In this document: one piece after another, positions 1-8,201 of the stretch
Position numbering within the stretch: position 1 is the stretch's first letter
Layout: the number at the start of each line of letters is the position of its first letter
NCBI GenBank assembly: GCA_050117315.1
Contig: JASFMY010000120.1
Location: 1 to 22,173 of the forward strand
Source of the DNA: JANQIV01 sp050117315
GTDB taxonomy: Bacteria > Bacteroidota > Ignavibacteria > Ignavibacteriales > Melioribacteraceae
Direction: 5' to 3'
DNA length: 22,173 bases
Notes under the pieces: generated by a model
The model's database searches: none
The model's input: only the letters and a program-made list of their open reading frames with translations
Told to the model about the DNA's origin: nothing
Program-made: the position numbers and the translations under genes

Positions 1-514
1 ATTTTCTTTTTATCAAGAATTCTCTAAAGCTTAGAAAAATGGCTTATACACTGAGAGCTTTGTGCCATAAGCAACATAGGTTTGAATTTTGCATCTGAGA
101 ACTTCAGCAATCCCTATTTAGCAAAACGCCCAAGCACTTGAGACACCCTTGCCTTAGCTATGTGATTCCGGTCATCTCGGCTCTTGTGCTTTATACCACG
201 CACCCGTTAGTTTTTATACATGCCCGGCACACCAATAATTAAACGGCTAAAGCCGATTGATTTGTTTAATTCTATTTGAATGACTTATTTTTAGAAAATG
301 TTCTTTGAAGCAACATGCCATTAAATAATCATTAAAAATTTCCATTGGAGCGACGAAACTACGAATAATTGCATTAAGTTAACCTCTGAGCGACTCGCCT
401 GGAGAATACGGGCAAGCACCGGTTTTTGGACAAACTCTAGGCCCTGTGTGACATTATAATGCCGATAAAAATTTTTCAAAAGTTTTATTATAATTATAGC
501 GGAATTTTGTATTA
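1..514. other. Gene-free left flank
   Basis: No open frame here has recognisable protein content on either strand. The stretch holds an imperfect stem pairing 133-142 with 181-190 (AGCAC with GTGCT, GAG with CTC) and a nested palindrome at 237-271 listed separately. The last 40 bases are AT-rich and probably carry the promoter of the following exporter gene, but no clear promoter boxes could be assigned. The left edge may cut through something that lies outside the window. Confidence 0.5.
237..271. repeat. Nested palindrome with CGGCTAAAGC core
   Basis: Outer arms AATTAAAC (237-244) and GTTTAATT (264-271) are perfect complements. Inside lies CGGCT (244-248), AA, AGCCG (251-255). The same ten-base core CGGCTAAAGC occurs at 22123-22132 inside another palindrome at the far end of the window. 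This suggests a dispersed REP-like repeat rather than a terminator, since no T-run follows. Confidence 0.45.
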
Positions 515-1441
515 TTGTTCTTCACAAAACAAACTACCGGCTTGAAAAATTTATTTCTTTACTTAATTTCCTCTTTGATCTGGGGATCAACATGGCTGGT
601 TATAACTTTCCAGCTTGGAGTTGTTGATCCGATTGTTTCGGTTGTTTACAGGTTTGTTTTAGCGGGGATTATGCTCTTTGTTTGCTGTATTGTCCTTAAG
701 ATGGAATTAAGTTACAAACCGAAAGACCATTTCTTTTTTGCTCTACAGGGTTTCTTTTTATTCGGCATAAATTACTGGCTTGTTTACCTTGCAGAGGTAC
801 ACCTAAAAAGCGGTTTGGTTGCCCTGCTGTTTTCCCTGATTGTTTTCATGAATATCTTTAACGGGTTTTTATTTCTCGGCAAACCGATAAGAAAACTTGT
901 TTTAATAGGCGGCATAGTAGGCGTGCTCGGTACCTTTCTTGTTTTTTACAGCGATATTTTAACGTTCAGCTTTACAGATGAAAATTCGCTTGCGCTGGTA
1001 TTAGGTTTGACGGCTGTTTTAAGCGCTTCGTTTGGGAATATTATTTCCGCACGCAACCAGATAAACAGTCTGCCTGTTCTTCAAACAAATGCGTTCGGCA
1101 TGTTTTACGGCGGACTTGCGATGTTTGCAATTGCATTATTTACCGGGGCTGAGCTCAACTTTGATACATCCTTTTCTTACATTGCTTCCCTTGTTTATTT
1201 AACCCTATTCGGATCAATTGCAGCTTTCAGCGCTTATTTAAAACTGCTCGGAAATATTGGACCGGATAAATCAGCTTACGTAACATTGGTTATACCGGTT
1301 ATAGCTTTAATCCTTTCGACAATTTTTGAAGATTATCAATGGAGTCCGCACGCAGCAGTTGGTGTAGTATTAATTTTGGGAGGCAATACTTTAATACTGC
1401 AAAGGAAAAAGCGTAACTCGCAGACGGCAGACCGGGATTAA
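515..1441 (+). CDS. DMT-superfamily exporter with two EamA domains
   Basis: A predicted inner-membrane carrier of the drug/metabolite transporter superfamily, 308 residues, the usual length for a ten-helix EamA protein. The first helix holds the family-typical SLIWGSTWLVI (about residues 19-29). The second EamA repeat starts near residue 160 (ALVLGLTAVLSASFGNII) and ends with the usual GVVLILGGNTLIL helix and a basic tail. The substrate cannot be told; relatives export amino acids, metabolites or drugs. The start is a TTG at 515, with another in-frame TTG at 542. The frame is closed upstream by a TAG at 497 and holds no ATG in between. Only a weak GGA at 501-503 serves as ribosome binding site, so the start is uncertain. 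The gene stands alone, with degraded sequence downstream. Confidence 0.9.
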   Translation: MFFTKQTTGLKNLFLYLISSLIWGSTWLVITFQLGVVDPIVSVVYRFVLAGIMLFVCCIVLKMELSYKPKDHFFFALQGFFLFGINYWLVYLAEVHLKSGLVALLFSLIVFMNIFNGFLFLGKPIRKLVLIGGIVGVLGTFLVFYSDILTFSFTDENSLALVLGLTAVLSASFGNIISARNQINSLPVLQTNAFGMFYGGLAMFAIALFTGAELNFDTSFSYIASLVYLTLFGSIAAFSAYLKLLGNIGPDKSAYVTLVIPVIALILSTIFEDYQWSPHAAVGVVLILGGNTLILQRKKRNSQTADRD

Positions 1442-1690
1442 CCCCGTCAGCTCGTAAAAATATTTTGATTCAAGACTTCTGTTTTGCAAAAACATTCCCC
1501 TTCAATTCCAAACATGTTCCGGGATCAGCATAATTATTATCTATATTGACGGAATGAAAGAAAATTTTACGGAATGGCTGCTGCATTAACAGAATGAAAA
1601 GTGCAGCGAGCATAAAAATCCCCGGAATATCGTCTCAAACGGAACATATAGTTATTTGGGGATGTATGGTGTGAATCTATAATGAACTAT

Positions 1691-1709
1691 CCCGCCGCAA
1701 GCGGTGGGG
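1691..1709. repeat. GC-rich hairpin in an AT-rich spacer
   Basis: CCCGCCGC and GCGGTGGG pair around two bases with one G-T mismatch. No T-run follows, so it is more like a small REP hairpin than an intrinsic terminator. It lies in the 1442-1735 spacer, where nothing else was recognised. Confidence 0.45.
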
Positions 1710-1735
1710 AATTGCACCCATAGAGATTAAAAAAA

Positions 1736-2059
1736 GGAAGTAAAGCCGGTGAAGAAATTATCGCCGGTATACCTATAGGACTTATGCTTTTAGGAATATT
1801 TTTAGGATTAGCTTATCAGTTTGTAGCGATAACAGGCGAAAAACAATTGAGAATATCAGAAGTAGTCGTTGCTGCTATTAGTCCACAAAAGTGGATAGAC
1901 GGCAAAATACTGGGTATTTCTTTTTTGTCGTTAGCATTTTTAATAACTTTAATTCTATTTGTTTTTGTATCCGACATATTCGGCAGCGGATGGCCCATTC
2001 TTCTCACTATCACCGACTCGTTTTTAATTATTTTTTTATTGGTCACAGAAAGAGTAAAA
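1736..2059 (+). pseudogene. ABC-2 type permease fragment (NatB-like), truncated at both ends
   Basis: An open frame runs through this region without a proper start; its first ATG is at 1784. The translation contains two membrane segments around ITGEKQLRISEVVVAAISPQ and then WIDGKILGISFL. That matches the conserved cytoplasmic loop of ABC-2 permeases of the sodium/drug exporter type ('EEK..R..EVL..S.SP..L..GKI.G'). The N-terminal half with its large extracellular loop is missing, and the reading is lost where the IS200/IS605 element begins near 2060. The last residues of the open frame (to 2095) come from the insertion element. It was probably once part of an ABC exporter; no ATPase remains in the window. 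Confidence 0.7.
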
Positions 2060-2113
2060 ACTAAGCACTTCAGTGCAAGTCGTTTAAGCTTCTAAAAATG
2101 ATTAACATAGGAG

Positions 2114-2538
2114 ATGAAATATCAGCGAAGCAGTGTAGATAGAGTATAAAGATTAACAGCCCATATAGTATGGTCAACCAAGTATAGATATTCGGTACTT
2201 GAAGGAGATATAAAAATACGTTGTCGAACAATAATAAAACAAATATGCGAATCAGAAGATATAGTAATACTCAAAGGAGTCATCTGGAAAGATCATGTTG
2301 ATATTCATCTAAATTATCTACCGTCGTTATTGATAAGTAAATAGGTTAAGAAGCTCCAAGGAAGAAGTACAAGAAAGTTAGAGCAAGAATTCCCGGAGTT
2401 AAGCAAAAGGTATTTGGGAGTCACTTTTGGGGGATGGGTTATGGATGTTGGAGTAGAGGAAAGATAACCGATGAAATGCTAATGAGTATTTGGAAGACCA
2501 TAGAAAACCAAATGACGAAGATGAATCGAATTTCATAA
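2114..2538 (+). pseudogene. IS200/IS605 TnpA-like transposase, inactivated
   Basis: Read through its lesions, the translation follows the small Y1 (HUH) transposases: YQRSSVDRV, then RLTAHIVWSTKYRYSVLEG, a CESEDIVILKGVIWKDHVDIH segment split here into two overlapping motifs (CESEDIVILKG; KDHVDIH), then KLQGRSTRKLEQEFPELSKR and the C-terminal GYGCWSRGKITDEM. It carries a TAA at 2147 and a TAG at 2342. A one-base loss near 2425-2435 is also evident, because the frame must shift to keep reading WGMGYGCWS. In addition the HUH pair reads His-Val-Asp instead of His-x-His, so the catalytic metal site is also damaged. Length read through is about 141 residues, normal for the family. Confidence 0.8.
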
Positions 2539-2567
2539 TAGAATAAAGACTTTCAGTCTTAACAAAA

Positions 2568-2590
2568 ACTATGGACTTGTAGTCCATAGT
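2568..2590 (+). repeat. IS200/IS605 right-end hairpin
   Basis: Perfect 10-base arms ACTATGGACT and AGTCCATAGT with a three-base loop TGT. This is the kind of subterminal stem that TnpA of this family recognises as single-stranded DNA. Confidence 0.7.
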
Positions 2591-2604
2591 AGTTTATTTC
2601 TTCC

Positions 2605-3057
2605 ACCTCGTTTGATTATTTCTTTTTGGATGAATTCTTCGACGCACAATACAAAGCCGACAGACAGTTCGGTATGGTGTTTTTCCTTTTTACCGACCTG
2701 GCAATTTTTATAGCGTGCATAGGTTTGTTCGGGTTAGTATCATATACTACAAGACAAAAAACAAAAGAAATAGGAATACGCAAATCGGTCGGCGCATCGG
2801 TAAAAAATATTGTTTTTCTGCTGCTTAAAGAGTTTGTAAAGTGGGTGGTAATAGCAAACGTTATTGCAGTGCCTGTGGCCTGGTTTGTAATGAACGGTTG
2901 GCTACATGATTATACTTTTAGAATAGACATTAATGATCATGTTTGGGTATTCATCCTGGCCGGAGTTATTACGTTTATTATTACAGTAGCCACTTTGGGC
3001 TATCTTGTAATAAAAGCTGCAAAGGCTAACCCTGTTACATCATTGAGGTATGAATAA
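2605..3057 (+). pseudogene. C-terminal stub of a MacB/FtsX-like permease
   Basis: About 150 residues equal to the last fifth of the three complete permeases that follow. The frame is already homologous upstream of the first possible start (TTG 2626): SFDYFFLDEFFDAQYKADRQ corresponds to the FLDESF..IYRAERR stretch of the second permease. It then shows three membrane helices, the FtsX signature KEIGIRKSVGAS, and the family ending NPVTSLRYE. The N-terminal roughly 650 residues are gone, replaced by the IS200/IS605 element that ends about 15 bases upstream. It may still be translated from the TTG but would lack both periplasmic domains, so I treat it as a remnant of a fourth member of this permease cluster. 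Confidence 0.8.
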
Positions 3058-3101
3058 AGAAATTAAAAATGTCGGAGTTCCTTTTCTAAAATAGATAATA
3101 C

Positions 3102-3144
3102 GTCCTGTAGAATTTTTTTGCAGGACCTATATATTCTAGGTCCT
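3102..3144 (+). terminator. Two overlapping, mutually exclusive hairpins
   Basis: GTCCTG (3102-3107) can pair with CAGGAC (3121-3126), the seven-T run lying in its loop. Alternatively AGGACCTA (3122-3129) can pair with TAGGTCCT (3137-3144). The two stems share AGGAC, so only one can form at a time. They lie between the permease stub and the complete permease genes. It could be a terminator of the stub transcript or an attenuator-like switch. The second stem is followed by TTTC rather than a clean T-run. Confidence 0.4.
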
Positions 3145-3197
3145 TTCAACTTTTAAAACTTTATCGGCGTCTAAAACAAATCAGAGGAAGTCGTCCA

Positions 3198-3228
3198 TTT
3201 TCGAACAGTAACAGTTTGTTTCCGAACA
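3198..3228 (+). promoter_or_regulatory. Direct repeat TTTCGAACA / TTTCCGAACA upstream of permease operon
   Basis: TCGAACA at 3201-3207 and CCGAACA at 3222-3228 sit about two helical turns apart, roughly 140 bases before the first complete permease. The spacing suits a dimeric activator or repressor. No sigma-54 type -24/-12 element could be confirmed between this and the gene. Confidence 0.25.
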
Positions 3229-3364
3229 TATTCCTCCGTGAACATTGAAATAGTAATGAAAAAAAAGCTCCTGGTCTGTTGAATTTTCGGCGCGTTTTTT
3301 GCCGTAAAAATTAAATAACCTCTTTACGGTTATGTTTTTGAATAGAATAAATTAGGAAAAATCT

Positions 3365-5743
3365 ATGATTCTTAATTATCTGAAAATATTTTTGCGGAAT
3401 ATATTTAAGCATCCGGGGTATTCTCTAAGCAATGTTTCGAGTCTTGCGATAGGAATGACGACATGTGCTCTTATATTGTTGTTTGTTCGTTACGAGCTGA
3501 ACTGGAATATCTACAACAAAAACTACGATCACGCATACAGAGTTCAACAGAAAGTCCTTTTTAATGATGGTTATGAAATATATACCCAAACAGGGTATAA
3601 ACTTGCCTCGGAACTAAAAACAAAGGTCCCTGAAATAGAAAACTCAACCGTTACGGGATACATTTGGGATGAATATTTATCATCATCGGACGAGCTTACT
3701 TTTAATGAAGACGATGGTTGTTATGCCGATAATAATATTTTCAAAGTACTTACATTCGAGTTTGTAGAAGGGGATTCGTCTACAGCTTTATCCGAACCTT
3801 ACTCTGTAGTACTCACTCAGAAACTTGCGCAAAAATATTTCCCGGGACAAAACGCCTTTGGTAAAATTATAAAATCCTCTAAAAACAAGACTCTTCAGGT
3901 AACAGGCATCATTAAAGATTTACCTTTTAACCTGGATTTCCGTCCGGATTATATAGTGTCAATTTCAACTTATAAAGAAGTTAGCGATTGGAAAGATTTT
4001 GACGGATTGGAAAACATCACGACAGCAATGTTCTTCACTTTTGTTACATTAAAACCTAATGTATCGGTTAAGTCCGTAAATGAGAAAATTTATGATTTTC
4101 AGGATCAGTATCTTACTGATAATTACAAGAAAATTTATCTTAAGCCTTTACCGGAACTTCACCTTACTTCAAATGAAAAGAACGATGTTGAAATTGCGCT
4201 ATATTACATAGGCGCTTTCGCTGTCTTTGTTTTGCTGCTGGCATGTATAAACTATATAAATCTTTCGTCGGCCAACTCTTTTTTAAGAAAGAAAGAAATC
4301 GGTGTACGCAAAGTAGTCGGCGCTTCAAGGATTTCACTTTTTTCGCAATTCATTGGAGAGGCGATAATTTTTGTAATTATCTCGATGGTATTTACATTTT
4401 TGTTTGTTGAACTTTTATTGCCTTATTTCAACACCGTAGTTGAAAGACAAATTGACATTAATTTTATTCGCGATATCAAATTTATTTTTGTAATGTTTGC
4501 AGTGTTTATAGTTACCGGTTTCTTATCCGGGATTTATCCGGCTTCATATCTTTCCGGTTTTAGGCCCATACATGTTATAAAAGGTAATGTTCTGTCTTTA
4601 CAAAACAGCGGCAAAGGTTCCTCAAATAGTTTTTTGCGGAAATCTTTAGTTACTGTTCAATATTGTGTTTCGGTACTCCTGCTTACTTCTACGGTTTATG
4701 TTGTCAATCAAGTTCACTATATGAAGACAAAAGATTTCGGCTTTGAAAAACAAAATCTTTTGACATGTCACGTTTACGGTGAAGCCAACAATGGGCAGTT
4801 TGAGACGTTAAGAAATCGACTGTTAACCAACTCCGATATTTTAGACGCTACCCTATCAACCAATGCTCCTTTTCACGGTTCATGGGGAAAAGAAATTAAT
4901 TGGGAAGGGGCAACTGCTACCGATAAAATAAATATTCGCTATAACAGGGTTGGGTATGATTTCATAGATACTTATAAAATGAAAATTATTCTCGGCAGAA
5001 ATTTTTCAAGAGAGTTTTCTACTGATGAACATGCTTGTTTAATAAACGAAACAGCGTGGAGAAATTTAAAGTGGGATGATCCGATAGGCAAAAAGATAGA
5101 CAACAACAATTATACAATAATAGGTATTGTTAAAGATTTTCATCCTTATTCGGTTCACGAAAAAATACCTCCTTTTTATATGGTACTCAACTCCGGTACT
5201 CTTGACGATGGGGGGATATTTTCTATTCGAATTAAACCCGGTGATAAAGAAGGTACGGCAGCTTTTGTAAGAAATGTATTCAGAGAATTTTTCCCCGACG
5301 CTATAATAGAAGTAACAACATTTGATAATAATATAAGTTTTGGGACGAAGGGTGTTTGGGAAATTGTTGAAAAAGTATTTTTCGGGTTCGCAGTAATAGC
5401 TGTACTTATTGCAGCTAACGGACTGTTTGGCATGATTTCATTTGCTGCTCAAAGACGTATGAAAGAAATAGGGGTTCGCAAGGTATTCGGCGCAGGCAGC
5501 CGTCAGCTTTATATACTGATGTCAAAAGAATTTGTTTTTATACTTTTATTTGCCGCACTAATGGCTTTCCCGTCGGGTTATCTTATTCGTCATACTACCC
5601 CGGGGGCTTACAAATATCAAATGTTGTTCGGCGACTATTTCTTTGCAATTGCAGTTATTGTTATTACTGCTATTGCCGCTACTTTATATCATACAACAAA
5701 AGCCGTTTATTCTAATCCGGTTGAAACTTTAAGGGAAGAGTAG
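3365..5743 (+). CDS. MacB/FtsX-like ABC transporter permease 1
   Basis: Inner-membrane permease of 792 residues with the duplicated layout of this family. An N-terminal cytoplasmic start (MILNYLKIFLRNIFKHPGYS) leads into the first helix (about 20-41), followed by a MacB periplasmic core domain (about 45-265). Next are an FtsX three-helix block (about 277-410) with KEIGVRKVVGAS near residue 309, a helix near 426-450, and a second periplasmic domain. A final FtsX block has KEIGVRKVFGAG near 700 and ends NPVETLREE. Relatives couple cytoplasmic ATP hydrolysis to work on lipids, peptides or envelope proteins, but need a separate ATPase, absent here. The ATG has AGGA at 3354-3357. First gene of a three-gene unit. 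Substrate unknown. Confidence 0.9.
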   Translation: MILNYLKIFLRNIFKHPGYSLSNVSSLAIGMTTCALILLFVRYELNWNIYNKNYDHAYRVQQKVLFNDGYEIYTQTGYKLASELKTKVPEIENSTVTGYIWDEYLSSSDELTFNEDDGCYADNNIFKVLTFEFVEGDSSTALSEPYSVVLTQKLAQKYFPGQNAFGKIIKSSKNKTLQVTGIIKDLPFNLDFRPDYIVSISTYKEVSDWKDFDGLENITTAMFFTFVTLKPNVSVKSVNEKIYDFQDQYLTDNYKKIYLKPLPELHLTSNEKNDVEIALYYIGAFAVFVLLLACINYINLSSANSFLRKKEIGVRKVVGASRISLFSQFIGEAIIFVIISMVFTFLFVELLLPYFNTVVERQIDINFIRDIKFIFVMFAVFIVTGFLSGIYPASYLSGFRPIHVIKGNVLSLQNSGKGSSNSFLRKSLVTVQYCVSVLLLTSTVYVVNQVHYMKTKDFGFEKQNLLTCHVYGEANNGQFETLRNRLLTNSDILDATLSTNAPFHGSWGKEINWEGATATDKINIRYNRVGYDFIDTYKMKIILGRNFSREFSTDEHACLINETAWRNLKWDDPIGKKIDNNNYTIIGIVKDFHPYSVHEKIPPFYMVLNSGTLDDGGIFSIRIKPGDKEGTAAFVRNVFREFFPDAIIEVTTFDNNISFGTKGVWEIVEKVFFGFAVIAVLIAANGLFGMISFAAQRRMKEIGVRKVFGAGSRQLYILMSKEFVFILLFAALMAFPSGYLIRHTTPGAYKYQMLFGDYFFAIAVIVITAIAATLYHTTKAVYSNPVETLREE

Positions 5744-5751
5744 AGGAAAAT

Positions 5752-8184
5752 ATGTTAAGAAACTATATAAAAATTGCAGTTAGGAATCTTTACCGGCATA
5801 AAGCGTATTCTTATATAAATATATTCGGGCTGGCAATTGGTATAGCCTGCTGTTTATTAATTCTTCTTTATATACAGGATGAACTGAATTACGACAGATT
5901 TAATGAGAAGGCCGACCGGATTTTCAGGATAAACACTGATTTAAAACTTGGGGCTACTGAACGATATATTCCTCTTACCTCGGATATGATGGGGCCTGTA
6001 CTGAAGGATGAGTATCCTCAAGTAGAAGAATATACTCGTATATATTGCTACGGAGAGACTAAACATGTAAAAAAGGGAAACGAATTTAACAACGAACCGA
6101 ACATAGCTTATGTTGATTCAACCTTCTTTAAAGTGTTCACATTACCGGTTGTTTCAGGCAATACCGACAAAATATTAAATGAACCGAACACAGTTGTAAT
6201 AACAGCTTCAACGGCTAAAAAATATTTCGGGGACATAGATGCTGTCGGTAAATTTATTGAAACAAACGACAACGGGAATACGATTTATAGAGTTGCAGCA
6301 GTTATAAAGGACATGCCTCAGAATTCACATTTCATGTTTGATTTTCTTTTTCCCATGTTTAACTTGAGATATGACTATGACTGGGGCAATTATGTCGCTT
6401 TTAATTTTCATACATATCTGCTTTTAAGGGAAGGGGTTGATTATAGAGATTTTGAAAAGAATTTCACCGAGTATAATGATAAACATGTATTCCCTTATGT
6501 CCGGCAACATATAAATGTAAAAAGCAAAGAAGAGTTTGAAAATGCAGGCAATAAAATTAAAAATTCCCTGATACCGTTAACCGATATCCATTTATATTCC
6601 GACCGTACGCAGGAAATAAGTCCCGCCGGGAATATTCAATATGTTTATATTTTCTCCGCGGTAGCTATGTTTATTCTTATTATAGCCTGCATAAATTTTA
6701 TGAACCTCACCACTGCCCGTTCTGCAAACCGCGCCAGGGAGGTTGGTATCCGTAAAGTTCTGGGTACCGAACGGAAAAATATTATATTCCAATTTCTTAT
6801 TGAATCAACATTAATGGCTTTTATTGCCGTTATCCTTGCTGTTGTTATTGTATACCACGTTTTGCCTTTGTTCAGTAATCTTATAGTACAAGAACTAACC
6901 ATATCCGACTTATTTTCATCTTCAATTTTATTATTTATTATACTGCTGCCTTTCCTTGTAGGCCTTGCAGCAGGTAGTTACCCGGCTTTTTTTCTCTCAC
7001 GTTTTATGCCTGCCGCCGTCATTAAAGGGAAATTATCCGGCGGAAGCAAAAGCGGCGGTTTAAGAAATGTTTTGGTCGTATTTCAATTTGCTACTTCTAT
7101 AATTCTTGTAACGGGAACGATCATTATATATAATCAACTTAACTATATGCAAAATAAAAAGCTTGGTTATAAAAAGGATCAGGTGCTCATCATAAATAAT
7201 GCATATAGTCTTGGGAGTAATATTGACGTATTTAAGGAGGAAATGCTGAAAGTTCCCGGGGTAATAAACGGAACTATTTCCGGCTTTCTTCCCGTGCCGT
7301 CGCAAAGACATTCCAGCGTCTTTTTCAAAGGAGCCGCTTCCTTTACTGAAAGCGGTATTAATATGCAAAGATGGGATGTAGATTACGATTATATAAAAAC
7401 TATCGGTATAGAAATGCTTGAGGGTAGGGAGTTTTCATACGAGTTTGGTTCCGATTCTTCAGCGATAATTTTGAATGAAGCTGCGATGAAACAAATGGGC
7501 TATGAAAATCCAATTGGTCAAAAAATATATACCTTTGTCAAAGATGACAGGGTGATTTCTTACAATATAATAGGTATCGTAAAGGACTTCCATTTCGAAT
7601 CGATGCACCAGGAAATTGCTCCTTTGGGGATTGTACTTAGAAAGAGTACCGAGCTTTGTTCTTTTAAAGTTTTACCGGCTTATACTTCCGGTATTATAAA
7701 AGCGGCAGAATCTAAATGGAAAAGTCTAGGTACGGGAATGCCTTTCAACTTCAGGTTCCTGGATGAATCTTTTAACGATATTTACAGGGCGGAGAGACGT
7801 GTAGGAATAATTGCGCTTTCATTTTCCGTGCTTGCCGTCTTTGTTGCGTGCCTTGGCTTATTCGGACTTGCCGCCTTCATTGCTGAGCAGCGTACAAAAG
7901 AAATAGGCGTTAGAAAGATACTTGGTGCTTCTGTGCCGTCAATTCTTTCAATGCTTTCAAAAGAATTTATAAAATGGATTATAGTTGCGAATATTATTGC
8001 CTGGCCGCTCACTTATTTCTTTATGAGTAAATGGCTGGAAGATTTTGCCTATAGAACTGATATAAGCATGTGGGTATTCATTATATCCGGCGTTACAACA
8101 ATACTGATTGCATTGCTTACGGTCAGCATCCAAACAATTAAAGCGGCGCTTGCAAATCCTGTTGAGTCACTCAGATATGAATAG
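5752..8184 (+). CDS. MacB/FtsX-like ABC transporter permease 2
   Basis: An 810-residue paralogue of its upstream neighbour, same duplicated domain order. The start MLRNYIKIAVRNLYRHKAYS is the classic opening of the family and precedes the GLAIGIACCLLILLYI helix. The first FtsX block begins near residue 296, with REVGIRKVLGT near 328. The central helix VFQFATSIILVTGTI is near 440, the last FtsX motif KEIGVRKILGAS near 718, and the end is NPVESLRYE. It begins eight bases after the previous stop; its AGAGGA ribosome binding site (5742-5747) overlaps that stop codon, so the two are translationally linked. Of the three, its C-terminus is closest in feel to the truncated stub at 2605-3057. The ATPase partner and substrate cannot be told from this window. 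Confidence 0.9.
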   Translation: MLRNYIKIAVRNLYRHKAYSYINIFGLAIGIACCLLILLYIQDELNYDRFNEKADRIFRINTDLKLGATERYIPLTSDMMGPVLKDEYPQVEEYTRIYCYGETKHVKKGNEFNNEPNIAYVDSTFFKVFTLPVVSGNTDKILNEPNTVVITASTAKKYFGDIDAVGKFIETNDNGNTIYRVAAVIKDMPQNSHFMFDFLFPMFNLRYDYDWGNYVAFNFHTYLLLREGVDYRDFEKNFTEYNDKHVFPYVRQHINVKSKEEFENAGNKIKNSLIPLTDIHLYSDRTQEISPAGNIQYVYIFSAVAMFILIIACINFMNLTTARSANRAREVGIRKVLGTERKNIIFQFLIESTLMAFIAVILAVVIVYHVLPLFSNLIVQELTISDLFSSSILLFIILLPFLVGLAAGSYPAFFLSRFMPAAVIKGKLSGGSKSGGLRNVLVVFQFATSIILVTGTIIIYNQLNYMQNKKLGYKKDQVLIINNAYSLGSNIDVFKEEMLKVPGVINGTISGFLPVPSQRHSSVFFKGAASFTESGINMQRWDVDYDYIKTIGIEMLEGREFSYEFGSDSSAIILNEAAMKQMGYENPIGQKIYTFVKDDRVISYNIIGIVKDFHFESMHQEIAPLGIVLRKSTELCSFKVLPAYTSGIIKAAESKWKSLGTGMPFNFRFLDESFNDIYRAERRVGIIALSFSVLAVFVACLGLFGLAAFIAEQRTKEIGVRKILGASVPSILSMLSKEFIKWIIVANIIAWPLTYFFMSKWLEDFAYRTDISMWVFIISGVTTILIALLTVSIQTIKAALANPVESLRYE

Positions 8185-8201
8185 ATATTGATGGATAAAC
8201 C

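Larger units (their letters stand above)
2060..2592 (+). mobile_element. Dead IS200/IS605-type insertion sequence
   Basis: This is the span between a left-end hairpin (2065-2076, GCACT and AGTGC around TC) and a right-end hairpin (2568-2590, ACTATGGACT and AGTCCATAGT around TGT). It encloses one degraded single-Tyr transposase gene. Subterminal hairpins instead of terminal inverted repeats, and no target duplication, are the hallmarks of this family. A second small hairpin, AAGACT with AGTCTT, lies at 2546-2560. The left flank is ABC-2 permease sequence and the right flank is MacB-like permease sequence, so the two sides do not come from one gene. A deletion or recombination must have happened at the element. 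Edges are good to about 10-15 bases. Confidence 0.75.

Noticed and set aside
120..220. attC-like (integron) site with AGCAC..GTGCT arms and a GTTAG
   Set aside because: The inner arms pair, but the outer boxes do not: no RYYYAAC box faces the GTTAG, and no cassette array or integron integrase is present.
3260..3330. Sigma-54 promoter before the permease operon
   Set aside because: TGG and GGC groups occur, but not at the required GG-N10-GC spacing.
5176..5433. Minus-strand frames inside the permease genes (also 6592-6902, 7060-7368, 7782-8012, 8580-8792)
   Set aside because: All lie within well-supported permease coding sequence and show no independent features.
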